NCBI GenBank assembly: GCA_033032865.1
Contig: JAWHQI010000327.1
Location: 62,001 to 126,000 of the forward strand
Direction of reading: 5' to 3'
Source of the DNA: Dactylorhiza incarnata
Taxonomy: Eukaryota > Streptophyta > Magnoliopsida > Asparagales > Orchidaceae
Length of the DNA: 64,000 nt
How positions within the stretch are numbered: position 1 is the first letter of the stretch; every line of letters starts with the position of its first letter. A model generated the notes under the pieces. That model worked only from the letters and a program-made list of their open reading frames with translations, was not told where the DNA came from and searched no databases. Positions 20,772 through 31,916 of the stretch are shown one piece after another. A program made the translations under genes and the position numbers.

Positions 20772-22047
20772 GTTGGCTGCTATAGCTATTCTCCTAATCT
20801 CTTGATTCACTTTAGTCCGCTTTACTTCTGTTACTTCTGTGCTGGTTGGCTGCTATGATTGTGTTTACTTTACTGTCGTCGTGAATTTATACCTTTGAAT
20901 AATATTTTGTGATGGCTGGCTGTTTTGTTTCTTTACTGGTGCCATGGGTGAACCTGTAGAACGTCGATCACTTCATTGGAGGGTGGCCGAAGGTGGAGAT
21001 GACAGAAGAGGAGGATACTATGGAGCCGGAACTGCGGCTGTCTATGCAGGGTGTGCTCGAGAGAGAGAGCTACCAAAATCTCTTACAAGGGGAAAAGAAG
21101 AATGTATTAATTCTTGCATACTCCCAAAATATTAAAAGACACAGACTGGAAATAAGGACACTGACGCATAATACTGACTTATAACATTGATGCCTAGCAT
21201 AGACCTTGATTACTCTAAATAACGACATTATATGCGCAATAATTGATAATGGACTGCTCGCGTGAGACGTAACATTTGGTTGTTCTTGTTTGTAGTTTTA
21301 CAATAGTGCTGAGTTTACATTCTCTTTACTATCTTTGGATTATCTTAATCTCTTCAGTTGATTTTTCTGTTCTGTGCCCATGAGTTTATTGTTATGACTG
21401 TTCATACGTGCGTAACATAGAATGTGTATATTAGTTTGATGGATTTAGTGGATAAATAAATGTTAAATTGTTGATATATTAATATATAAATTATAAAAAA
21501 TATGATTATATTTATATTATATATAATTAAATATTGAAATCCAGTACTTAAAATATCCAAGATATATCCCCTGACATATAAAATTCGACATGTAAAACCA
21601 AAACTGACATGCTTCTGACAACCGACATCTGCAATATTGAATATATGCATGTTTTCAGACTATGTATTATAAATATGTAGAAGCAATATTGTATAAGGGA
21701 TGAATATTTTGTCATCAAATTGATTTTTGGTTCCAGTGTGTGACAGTTTGGGTGCACTTTGTTTGAGTTGTTTTCTCACCATCATGTTTCCTCGGTGCAT
21801 TATGTATCTTGATAACAAATAAGATTTTAACGAGAAAAGTTCACACCCGCACTCATTCGTTAAACCCAAACACACTAAAGAATATTCCTAAGTCTAAAGG
21901 TCATATACCTTACCACTGTTCATGGAAATGTTGATGCTAGTTTTTGCTGATTTTTTTTTTGCCTATATTTACTGTGATCCTATTTGTTTGTTTACTTTTG
22001 CTCAAAATTTTGGTGCCCTTCATTGTTCTGGAAATTTCATTCTGAAG
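20772..22047 (+). other. Non-coding, intron or upstream region of the CID-like gene
   Basis: No exon recognised. The T-rich stretch repeats TTGGCTGCTAT (20775 and 20846). Around 21590-21640 lies CAACCGACATCTGCAATATT, which resembles CAGCCGACATCTACAACATT at 42980-43000 and may be an end of a hAT-like element. A GA-rich open stretch at 20944-21110 has no family I know. The expected exon for the start of RRM1 is not visible here. Confidence 0.4.
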
Positions 22048-22885
22048 GTAGTGGATTGCCGGGTTTGTGGCGATCATCACTCAACTCTACGATTCGCATT
22101 TATAGAGTTTGCTGAAAAGGGTAAATTCATCTAATAGCTCTTAGTGTATTATTTCATGTATGAGTATTAATAATACTGTATATCTTAGAATGATGACATC
22201 TTTATGCTGACAGAGAGCGCCAGAGCAGCTCTGAATCTTGGCGGGACCATGCTAGGTTTATATCCTGTTAAAGTTTTACCTTCAAAGACTGCAATTTTGC
22301 CAGTGAATCCTAAATTTCTTCCTCAGGTGTGCATCGATAACTAAGGAACACGGAATATTAGTTCCTTAGTATGATTTATGTTTTTTTACTGCTATGCATG
22401 AATTCTCTATAGTTGTTAGTTAATTAATGAATGTTGAAACTATTCCAGTCCAATGATGAAAGAGAAATTGTTGTGAGGACGGTCTATTGCACAAACATCG
22501 ACAAGAAGGTGGGTACAATATGTTCTTGAAGATGAAAGAATATGTTATGCAATTGATTTTACCCATTGATTTTATATTTCTTTAAAGAAGGGGATATCAG
22601 TTCCCATGAAAAATTGCTGTGTTCAACTCTGGGGAGTAATGTGGCTTGTATAACCACTATGCATGCTCTTCTTCTGCAGGTTACACAGTCAGAAGTAAAA
22701 CGTTTCTTTGAACAAGCATGCTGTGGAGAGGTTATGACATTTTCTTTTATCCGTTCTTTTTTTGTGGAATAAATTTGGAATAATTAAACAAATGGGTACT
22801 TTTTATTTGTCTGCAGGTTTCTCATCTAAGACTACTTGGAGATAATGTGCACTCAACTAGGATAGCATTTGTTGAGTTTTTTCAG
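22048..22885 (+). CDS. CID-like: CID-like gene, exon cluster (five exons)
   Basis: Short introns (93-171 bp) separate five exons of 73, 113, 60, 51 and 69 nt. The first begins at codon phase 0 after a TGAAG acceptor. The 22120/22214 junction splits a GAG codon (phase 1). The other three junctions fall between codons. The donor of the long intron is CAG-GTAAATTTT at 22886. This intron is 8375 bp long and contains nested retrotransposons. Confidence 0.9.
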
Positions 22886-25800
22886 GTAAATTTTCATATA
22901 TATATAAAACAATTTTTTCATGTTTTGGAATATTATTCGACTCTTAAAACATACTTTTATATTGTTGCGAGTGCACCATTATGGCTGCATATCACGGCAT
23001 GGGAAATTATGGATGTCTAAGATATGGGTATATAGGATGCACCATTATGGATGTATATCATGGCATGAGCTATTATGGATGGGTAATATATGAGCATGCA
23101 ACTGGACAATTCTTTAAAAATGTATAGGACATGGATCTGGTTCAAATGACATTAATTTGTATAATATAACTGTAGGGAAATAAGGAGAATACTCGAACTG
23201 ATGTTTTGGCAATCACCCTATTTATACAAAGGTGGGTCTCATGTTTATGCTAAACACATATGCGACATTATTAAATAAAATACAAATAATAAAATAGACA
23301 ATAGCTTTCTACACTCCCCACAAGCTAGAGCTTGCATGTTGTATGAGCCAAGCTTGGGAAGTAATCCCCGATACAAGGAACATGGTAGAGTTTTGTTGAG
23401 AATGTCGGTGAACTGAGAGACGACAAAAACATACTGAAGTTGGATTTTTGAAATTTGACATTGTCTCTGATGATTTAACAATCAACTTCCATGTGATTTG
23501 TACGCTCATGAAAGACCAATAAAGCAACTTGAATATTACAGAAAAGAACTGCATGAGAAAAAACACACCAAAGCCGACCAAGAGGTTGCTAAGCCAAGTG
23601 AGCTTGAAAGTCGCCAAGGCCATCAAAAGGAATTCGTCTTCACCTGTAGAGCGAGAAATAACTTCCATGTGATAGTATCATTTACCTGGAGTGTGTTTTA
23701 GATATCGTCGAACACGCTCAAGTGCCTATAGATGGAAGACCCTCAGATTGTGCATGAACTAACTCACAACACTTACAACAAATGAGATATTTGGATACAT
23801 AACAGTCAAATAGATTAGCTACCTAACTAACCTTCGATAATACTTAGGATTGGACAATAGAGAATCTGAAGCAAAGATAATAGAGGAAAGCTTCACATTT
23901 TCCTCCATATGTGTATTAGTTGATCTACACCCCAAATATCCTGCATACTAAAGATGACCTGTGCAATACTTCCTTCAAGAAAATATGAGATAACCACCGT
24001 GAGAAGTTATCTCAATACCCAAGATGTAGCAAAGTAGACCAAGATCTATGGTTTTAAGTACTTGGCCAAGTGGAGCTTGAAGTTGGAACCTCTTGCAATA
24101 TTCTCGCCTTTGATCATAATATCGTCAATGTTGACAAGAAGAATCAGTGTGCCCTTTTGGTGATGATGGATAAAAAGAGAGAAGTTTGAATTGCTACATA
24201 CAAACCAACAACCTGAACAATTTGACAAAACTTTTCGAATCAAGCTTACGGAGACTACTTGGGGCCATATATTTCTGTAGATGACAAATAAGAGACTCAT
24301 CTTATTCTCGTTGCAAGGAGATTACTGCAGTTAGATCATTGTTGGGGAAAACATTCTTGATAAATTGATACAACTTCCAACAATGGTGAACAACAAAAGG
24401 ATATCAAGGCACGAACGGTATTCAATTTTACAACATGGGTGAAGGTATTTGTTATGGACACATTCTGGGGATGTCTGTTTACAAACAAGTGGGCCGTGAA
24501 GTCCCATTGAAACATTTTATTTTATTACTTTCGACCCTTTTGATATTATCACATATTTATCATTGTCGTTTTAATTTTTCCCGTTTTAGATGTTCAAACT
24601 TCGGCCTTTTGGGAAGCAGCCTCTTGCAAAAATGCAGGGTAAGGTTTGCTTACATTTCACCCTTGGGATGGGACCCTTCCCCGGACCCTCGCTGTGCGGG
24701 GATGCTTTGTGCACCAGGCTGCCCTTTTTTAGATGTTTTGGGGACTTTAATATATTTAGTTTGTGAGTATTTGTACTCATTGGAAGTATTTAATGGGTAT
24801 GAAAAATTGAGCCAACATCTCCTTCCTCTACCTTAAACATCGCTCCCCTCTCTTTTCCCTTTCTCTCTCTATCATTCCTCTTCCATCCAGAGTTTCCAAT
24901 ATATGCCACTCTAGGAGTTATCAAGGGAAGAAGAATAAAGGAATGAGATTCAATTTTGATCTGGTTCTTCACCGCCCCGTGAAGATTTCTCAATCCTGAG
25001 CTTCTAACATTTTGGTATCGGAGCTAACCGTCATGAATGTTGAATCAGATTGCCTAGGAGGACTTAAGGCAATGTTTTCCAAGGTCATAACCAATTCTGC
25101 CCAAGCGAAGCGCGGCACACTGTCGTCCTTGTAATGATATATGTCTGGTCATATTCACTGTTAGGGGATCTTCGGCGCCTGAGAGGGTTGTTAACTGGGG
25201 ATCTGGTTGATCCCTCGATCTTGCCTCAGCGTCGATATCACATCCAACGGGCACCCAACTGATGCATGCCAATTCAGCGGTCAAACCGACTGGCCGCTGG
25301 ACATCCAGGCATGCCTCGGTGGCTACCCCATATCCGTTGGACTATCGTATGGGGTATGGCAGGCACAATCTTCACGTTTTCACAGGGGAATCATTGGCCC
25401 AACTCCTCTGAGGCCTCATCTACTGATCGATATGTATTGGGAACCTCCAATCTACTATGAAGGGTAGCAAATCGACCCTTCCCAAAGAAATGCTTCCACC
25501 TCGGGATGAAACCGACAATGTTCCGCGCTGTGTGAAGTTGGATTTCCCTCTCTTTGAAGGGAAACAAGATCCCATGGAATGGTTCACGCGTTGTTACCAA
25601 TTTGTCATCAACCAAAGAACCCCTTGTGCGGAATGGACCAATCTTGCATTTTTTCACATAGTGGGATCAGCTCATCTATGGTATGCACAACCATTGTCGG
25701 AGCATCCACACATGAATTGAGAGGATTTTAATCACTTTTGCAATCTACGCTTCAGGTGTCCACTAGCAACTATCTGTTGAGATAACTCATATCTCAAACA

Positions 25801-28800
25801 GATGGGGTCAATTGATGAGTACTTGGAACACTTTCAAATGTTGTTCGCTCGTGCTATCATTTGATTGGACCAACAAGTCCCAATATTCGTTTGCGACTGG
25901 ATGTCGAGTTTCAGAATCCTTCAAACCTTGTTACTATTGTGAGCTTTGCTAGGATTTGTGATCGCCGGAGAGATCAACAGAAGGACGATGATCGTGGCAA
26001 ACCAAAAGACTACACCTCCCAGTGGACCGACCACATTTCTAGAGCCGCTAAATTTGATAGAGGTCTGAACCCCACTTATGTGGAGAAATTATCTCGAGCA
26101 GATTTGGCGAATCAACCCGCGCGAAGACTTTGTTTCAATTTCGATTTACCGTATGTACGAGGTCATCAATGCAAGAAGCTTTGCTAGTTAGAGCTAGATG
26201 AATTGAGTGATTAGGATGATGACGAAATAAGGGCTGCTAGACTACCGTATGGGGCATGGCAGGCACAATCTGCACGTTTTCACAGGGGAATCATTGGCCC
26301 AAATCCTTTGAGGCCTCATCTACTGATTGATATGTATTGGGAACCTCCGATCTACTATGAAGGGTAGCAAATCGACCCTTCCCAAAGAAATGCATCCACC
26401 TCGAGATGACACTGACAATGTTCCGCGCTATGTGATGTTGGATTTCCCTCTCTTAGAAGGGAAACAAGATCCCATGGAATGGTTCACGTGGTGTTACCAA
26501 TTTGTCATCAACCAAAGAATCCCTTGGGAGGAATGGACCAATCTTGTGATTTTTCACTTTGTGGGATCGGCTCAGCTATGGTATGTACAACCACTGTGGG
26601 AGCATCCACACATGAATTGAGAGGATTTCAATCACTTATGCAATCTACACTTTAGGTGTCCACTATGCAGCTATCTGTTGAGATAACTCATCTCTCAAAC
26701 AGATGGGGTCAATTGATGAGTACTTGGAACACTTTCAGATGTTGTTCGCTCGTGCTATCATTTGATTGGACCAACAGGTACCAATATTCGCTTGCGACTA
26801 GATGTTGAGTTTCAGAATCCTTCAAACCTTGTTACTGCTTTGAGCTTGGCTAGGATTTGTGATCGTCGGATAGATCAACAGAAGGACGATGATCGTGTCT
26901 AACCAAAGGATTATACCACCTCCCAGTGGACCGACCACATTTCTAGAGCCGCTCAATTTGATAGAGGTCTGACCCCCACTTGTGTGGAGAAATTATCTCA
27001 AGCAGATTTGGCGAATCAACCCACGCGAAGACTTTTTTCAATTTCGATTTACCATATGTATGAGGTCATCAATGCAAGAAGCTCTGTTGGTTAGAGCTAG
27101 ATGAATTGAGTGATTAGGCGGAGGATGAAAATAAGGGAGAGCCTGAGATCTTCATCCATGCCATGACGGAGTCCGCAACTCCCAAACCATGCAAATCAAG
27201 GCATCAATGATGGATCATTACTCACACTCGTGGACTCTGGGGGCGCGCACAATTTCATCAGTGTTAGTGTCGCCCGACAGTTAGCTCTTTCTACCTTGGT
27301 AGAGAATGCATGTCACAATGTCCAATGGTTACAGGATCACAAGCTTTTTTTCTCTACGAAGGGATTTATCTCTAGGTCCTCGATGATTGCTTCTCGATCA
27401 ATCTATGTCATCTGGTTGGATCAGTTTGATATTGTTTTGGGGTAAAGTGGTTGAGCATTGCTAAATCCATCATATGGGATTTTGCAGCTTTCATTATGAC
27501 CTTTCAATTGGTGGCGACATGTTATCTGGCAGGGCGAGTCACAACAGACTCCACGAGTACATGCATTACATGGCCAAAAGCCAACCACATGCATTTTGGA
27601 ATATTCTTTCTCAATTGTTTTTGCGGATCCATCCAGTCTGTCTCCATCATGTCAGCATGAACACCACATTTGCCTGCTATCTGGGATCCAACTATGGCGG
27701 TCTGACTGTACCGCTTCTTCTACCGCCAAAAGGATGGGATCAATAACAATGCCACAAGATGTTGCAACAAGGAATCATCAGGTCGAGCCTCTCGTCTTTC
27801 TCCTCCCCAATCCTTTTGTTCCAAGAGGGAGTTGGCGATACTATGTAGGCTATTGCTAGTTCAATGAAAAGACGATGAATGATAAATTCTCGATTCTAGT
27901 GGTCGACGAACTATTGGATAAATTGCATAGGCTAATGTGTTCACCAAGCTGGACCATCGTTCAGGATACCATCAAGTATAGATGCGTCCAAAGGATATCA
28001 AGAAAATGGCTTTTTGCACTCACCACGACTACGAATCTCCTCGTGATGCCTTTTGGGCTCACTAATGCACTGTCCATACTCATTCCTTGATGAATGAGGT
28101 ATTTTGTTTCTACTTGTGGAAATTGATTTCAGTTTAATTTGCCAACATTCTAAAACCAGGGAGAGCACCTACAACTAGTTTATGCTCATTAGGGCAAGTG
28201 GTCTCTTCATTCGTAGAGAGAAATGTACTTTCAATAGCAATCCAGTGAGCTATTGGGGTCATATTATCCACAAGGAGGGAGTGTCAATAGATTCTAAGAA
28301 GATCAGTGCGATGAAAGAGTCCCCCCATCCACATATGGTCAGGGCATTGTAGAGATTCCTGGGGTTCACGGGATGCTACTTCCAATTCATCCAGGACTAC
28401 GATATTGTTAGTGCTTCATTGACTAGCTTTCTGAAAGAGATCTTTTCAGTAGGCACCTACATTACACGAGAAGTTTTGGGCTTGCAAGATGCTCTTTCTT
28501 CGGGATTTTGAAATTGAATGCGACACCTCAGGGTGTGGCATTGGAGCAGTTTTACAACATGGGGGACACTGGATCACATTCTTCAACCGCTAACTCGCCG
28601 CCCATCATCTAAAACCGTGGACTTGTAAACAAGAGCTTATTGGGTTATCCAAGGTCATTCAACACTGAAGACCATATTTGTGGGGGAAACAATTTCTCAT
28701 TCACATTAATCATTACATCTTGAATTATTTTCTTTAACATAACTAACAATCGTCACAACAACACTGGGTGAGCAAACTTCTTTTGTGTGACTTTAGAGTA

Positions 28801-31455
28801 GAGTACTACGCGAGATGTCTCAATAAGGTGGCATGCGCACTATCCCATTGAGATGAAGATCTTGCAGAGTTACTTGCCTTATTTCGGCACTGTTGGGCCT
28901 ATTTGATGCATTACAATAGGAGATTGTAGACCCTCCATACACTTGGAGCTTTGCAATCACATCCAACAAGGAGATACATCGGGACATTATGGGCAAGTAC
29001 AAAGGATCTCAATCACTATAAAAGGAAAGTTTCTCCTTCCATCTTCGATGTTATTTCCGACCATTATTACCTCCATGCACAATGGGACACAAAAAAGCGT
29101 CCAGAAGACTTCACACCATGTACTCACAGACTTCTTTTGAGGACTAAAAGGAGAAATGCAACAAATATTTCGCTTATTGTTGTCAGCGCAACAAGGTAGA
29201 GCACCTTCAACTGACATGGGTTCTTCAACCACTCCCGATCCCCACACATGTCTAGGCTGACATTTCCATGAGCTCATTCAAGGTCTGTGAGCTTCATTGA
29301 AGGTCCATGTGTTTCGTTGAAGGGCTGCCCACTTACAAGGAAAAAACAATTTTGTTTGTGGTGATCTATCACATTTTCAAGGGAGCCCATTTCATTCCCC
29401 TAGCTTATCCCTACATAGCTTTCGATGTAGCCCAAGTATTAAGTTTTCTGTGTGGACATCTTCCTCCTGCACGTGATTCTGTAGATAATTGTATTTGGTA
29501 GTGATAAAGTCTTCACCAATAGGTTTTGGCGTGAACGTTTTTAGATTGACTGAGACTAAGCTAACATTGTCGTATGCATATCACCTGCAGTCCAACGAAC
29601 GGAGGTGGTCAACAAGACCATCGAGATGTATCTGCATTATATTATTTGGCAGAAACCCAAAGATTGGGTCAGCTAGCTTCTGTAGATAGAGGATTCCCTT
29701 CAATGCGCACGACACCTTTTAGATTGATGGGGCCTGACCCTTCGATCTGTTGTCATATATTTCAGAGTCTGTCAAAGTGGATGCCGTATTCCGAGCATTG
29801 CAAAGCCACAATCAGATTCTTAACAACAGTCTCACACACTTACTCTAGGCCCATAAGCGTACGAGGAGGTCATTAAGATAAGCAGGACACCTTCCATTGA
29901 AGTCGATGAAACATAAGCTTGAGGCTACTGTGGAGGAATTGAACCATAGAAACATCATAGAATCTCCTTGAACTCTAGATTTGAAGTATAAACAATAAGA
30001 GATATGACAATGCTTGAGGCTATTGTGATCTTTGGTGGGGATACCCATGTTTTTGGTAGCACAAAACTTCAGTGTGACTGGGCTTGCCACAAAATGAGCA
30101 AATGCTATAGAAGTGGCTTTGTCCACCTTGATTGTCGAGTCCCTTGTTATGCCCATCAAGTCGATGAAGGGACCAGCAACCGGATGAGGTACAGGAGAAA
30201 TTTGCTGAAGGAGAACTTCGTGAGTGGAAGGTGCGGCTTTGACAAGGGGAGTAACCTTGATAAGATGAAGCGGAGATCAAATAGATAAGATACCATTGTG
30301 GTAGAGAGAACGTTGGATCTGACTGCATGAGGAAGATGAGCCATCAACATTGCAATAAAAACAACCTCTATTTGAAACAGTTAAGCAGCCAGGTCACTAG
30401 TCCAGAGGTGATATGAAATCCAAGAATTGAAGATTCTTTTAACTTTTGCAACCAATACCTCTATATTTTCATTGGCTCCACGCGTGAGTGAATATAGTTC
30501 GCTGTGAAGATCATAAAGATGCTGCAAACTATCTTGGTCCGAATAGAACGAGCAAAGCTCATCCCACATGATCTTGGTCGACTCATGTTCGATGATGACG
30601 TCATAGGGAACTTTCTCTATGGAATTCAACATCATGTGTTATAATCAAATGGGCCGAGCTCGTAAAATTGCCCTTATTTTACTTTTTTTTTTACTTAGCA
30701 TTTGTACTTCACGCATACTCATGTGTGTTGGGAATATTGCCCTCAATATTCCAGATTTGAAGAAGAAGAGGGAGCTAGCTCCAATGGTGGAGAAGTGATG
30801 TTGTGGTGATAGCAACAAGGACTGTCAACCTCAACATCAGAGGGTTGTCAATCTCGCCGATGGAAGGAAGAAGTTTGACGGAGGGAACTTCAGTCTACGT
30901 CAATGGAAGCGCAAGATGGCCACAACATTGACGTGGAAGATGGATGAATTGAAGCTCGACCTCACGGGAGGGATAAGCAGTCACATGCTATGTGTTGGGC
31001 CACCGGAGTAGAGGCGGAGAGCTTAACTAAGTATCCATGTTATTATGCAAACTCTTATGGGAGGTATCCATGTTATTTACCGTTAAAATTAAAAAAAAAT
31101 AGCAACATATACAATAACTTTATACTCTTCCATCAAACTTATATCATTAAAAGCTAGTGTTATTTCGTCACGGGCTTTCGGCTCCTTCACGATTGGACCA
31201 TTTTCGATTTTCTTGATGTTTGTACATTTGGATTTTGACTGTTTCTCTCTTTCATGACAGGCTGAGAGTGCCATTCTAGCTCTGAACTGTAGCGGCATGG
31301 TTTTAGGATCTCTTCCAATTAGGTATGTTTCACTACATATTCAGCAATGCCGCAACCCGCCTTGCCGTTCATGCTGCTGTGTTTTTTTCAGGATTAGTCC
31401 ATCAAAGACGCCGGTGAGGCCCCGCTTTCCTCGAGCTGGGAGTAACAGTGTCTAG
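22048..31455 (+). CDS. CID-like: CID8-13-type PABC-interacting RNA-binding protein, two-RRM C-terminal half
   Basis: Seven exons join in one open frame: 22048-22120, 22214-22326, 22449-22508, 22680-22730, 22817-22885, 31261-31322 and 31392-31455, stop TAG at 31453-31455. All six introns are GT-AG. The product carries the second half of RRM1 (VVDCRVCGD and LRFAFIEF), the linker AALNLGGTMLGLYPVKVLPS, RRM2 (RTVYCTNIDKK and STRIAFVEF) and the typical tail SPSKTPVRPR. In plants this family binds the PABC/CTC domain of poly(A)-binding protein through an N-terminal PAM2 motif and is thought to act in mRNA translation or turnover. The PAM2 exon and the start of RRM1 were not found. No stop or frameshift is seen, so the exons look maintained. 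A truncated gene copy cannot be excluded. Confidence 0.9.
23171..24449 (-). mobile_element. Copia element 3, 3' part, inside the CID intron
   Basis: A 143-bp LTR (23171-23313, TGTAGGGAAATAAGG to TTTCTACA) is followed on the minus strand by the polypurine tract (23325-23314), RNase H (LACGECRKLL and ADILNK-type motifs) and RT pieces. The RT box reads LVNIDDIMIKGEN near 24140, so YVDD has become NIDD. It is cut at 24449 by gypsy 2, and the gag part reappears at 29890-30650. Confidence 0.8.
24450..25009 (+). repeat. Gypsy 2 5' LTR, with SINE
   Basis: Starts TGTTATGG and ends CTTCTAACA, followed after 3 bases by the primer site TGGTATCGGAGC (25013-25024). A short SINE with its target duplication is inserted at 24595-24726. 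Confidence 0.75.
24595..24726 (+). mobile_element. Short plant SINE
   Basis: Flanked by an 11-base duplication TTTTAGATGTT (24584-24594 and 24727-24737). Its body, GGGAAGCAGCCTCTTGC through GTGCACCAGGCTGCCCTTTT, is a repeat I recognise as widespread in angiosperm introns. It ends in a T run. Confidence 0.75.
25341..27122 (+). pseudogene. Gypsy 2 gag, tandemly duplicated
   Basis: Two head-to-tail copies of about 0.9 kb (25341-26218 and 26241-27122) each encode KLDFPLFEGKQDPMEWFTR or its variant, SIDEYLEHFQM, RLDVEFQNPS and a damaged zinc knuckle (CFNFDLPYVRGHQC, second Cys replaced by Phe). Both copies carry stops, and the copies differ by scattered substitutions. The duplication arose after insertion or during replication of the element. 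Confidence 0.85.
27200..28860 (+). pseudogene. Gypsy 2 protease, RT and RNase H remnants
   Basis: Protease LVDSGGAHNFISVSVARQL (27227-27285) keeps the D-S-G core. RT is recognised by FSILVVDELLDKLHRL and VMPFGLTNALS (27880-28075). The RNase H side has REKCTFNSNPVSYWGHIIH, RFLGFTGCYFQFIQDYD and DFRVEYYARCLNKVACALS-like text to 28850. Stops and frameshifts interrupt every domain. Confidence 0.8.
28990..29876 (+). pseudogene. Gypsy 2 integrase remnant
   Basis: Pieces such as VEGLPTYKEKTILFVVIYHI, then FKGAHFIPLA, and later a QSNERxEVVNKTIEMYL-like segment in mixed frames, follow the order of gypsy integrase. The match ends near 29876, where copia 3 gag sequence takes over shortly after. Confidence 0.7.
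29890..30650 (-). pseudogene. Copia 3 gag remnant (5' part)
   Basis: On the minus strand, VPYDVIIEHESTKIMWDELC and QHLYDLHSELYSLTRGANEN (30610-30460) and a CCHC knuckle CSFCGKPSHTEVLC (about 30100-30060) identify copia gag. No 5' LTR is found to the right. Copia 3 protease and integrase are also missing, so the junction with gypsy 2 at about 29880 reflects a deletion. Confidence 0.75.
30735..31025 (+). pseudogene. Possible second gag-like fragment, opposite strand
   Basis: The plus strand reads RKFDGGNFSLRQWKRKMATT (about 30863-30925), similar in layout to the copia gag N-terminal motif KFDG-NF--WK. It is short, has stops, and no other domain accompanies it. It lies 240 bases before the CID exon at 31261. 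Copia origin is likely but not certain. Confidence 0.4.
31261..31455 (+). CDS. CID-like: CID-like gene, last two exons
   Basis: After the long intron the acceptor CATGACAG opens an exon encoding AESAILALNCSGMVLGSLPI. A 69-bp intron splits an AGG codon (AG at 31321-31322 and G at 31392). The final exon encodes ISPSKTPVRPRFPRAGSNSV and stop. These are the end of RRM2 and the conserved C-terminal tail. Confidence 0.9.
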   Translation, partial: AESAILALNCSGMVLGSLPIRYVSLHIQQCRNPPCRSCCCVFFRISPSKTPVRPRFPRAGSNSV

Positions 31456-31545
31456 AAGCTCTTTCTAGTTTTCGTGGGAACCTAACCCACGCAGTTGAGC
31501 TACTTCCTTTATTAATCTGAACCATTATTATGGTTTTGTTAATAT

Positions 31546-31551
31546 AATAAA
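31546..31551 (+). terminator. Polyadenylation signal of CID-like gene
   Basis: AATAAA occurs 91 bases after the stop codon in a T/A-rich 3' UTR. This is the only perfect near-upstream element in the first 150 bases after the stop. Confidence 0.5.
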
Positions 31552-31916
31552 ACCAAACCGTATTACATTAGTTTATTCTACAATGTAAAAAAAAAATTCT
31601 TTGGAGATTTTGATCTTTTTAGGATGTTTTGTTGGCTGTCAGCATATCATCTCAGTTTTAGGATGTTTAGTTGAATTGAATTTGATTTGAGCCTATTTCA
31701 AGTTATTGAAAACAGCTCAAAAACTGACCCAGGCTGGTCTGACATTTATCTGATTTAGAACTTTGAGCAGTAAACTACCTTTTTGATATCTGTACCAAAT
31801 TCAAGCTATGTGGTTAAAAGTGAAAATTTTAAGGCCAAACTTGTCTCGCTATCGGTCCAGCATTGATTAGCTTGAATTGATCTCTACACAATTCCGAACA
31901 TAGTGGCTTATAATTA

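Larger units (their letters stand above)
24450..29876 (+). mobile_element. Ty3/gypsy element 2, inside the CID intron
   Basis: The 5' LTR, primer site, gag (duplicated), protease, RT, RNase H and integrase remnants follow each other on the plus strand. No 3' LTR is present; similarity ends after the integrase near 29876. The element is related to gypsy 1 (LTR start TGTTATGGACACATTCTGGG versus TGTTACGGATCCGCATTGGG) but much more degraded. It is inserted in copia 3. Confidence 0.83.

Noticed and set aside
14640..22047. The CID-like exons as cargo captured by a DNA transposon (Pack-type element).
   Set aside because: The introns, the spread over 9 kb and the polyadenylation signal suggest a resident gene. 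No matching terminal repeats enclose the exons.
24435..24836. 133-codon frame across the start of gypsy 2.
   Set aside because: It runs through LTR and SINE sequence. Not coding.
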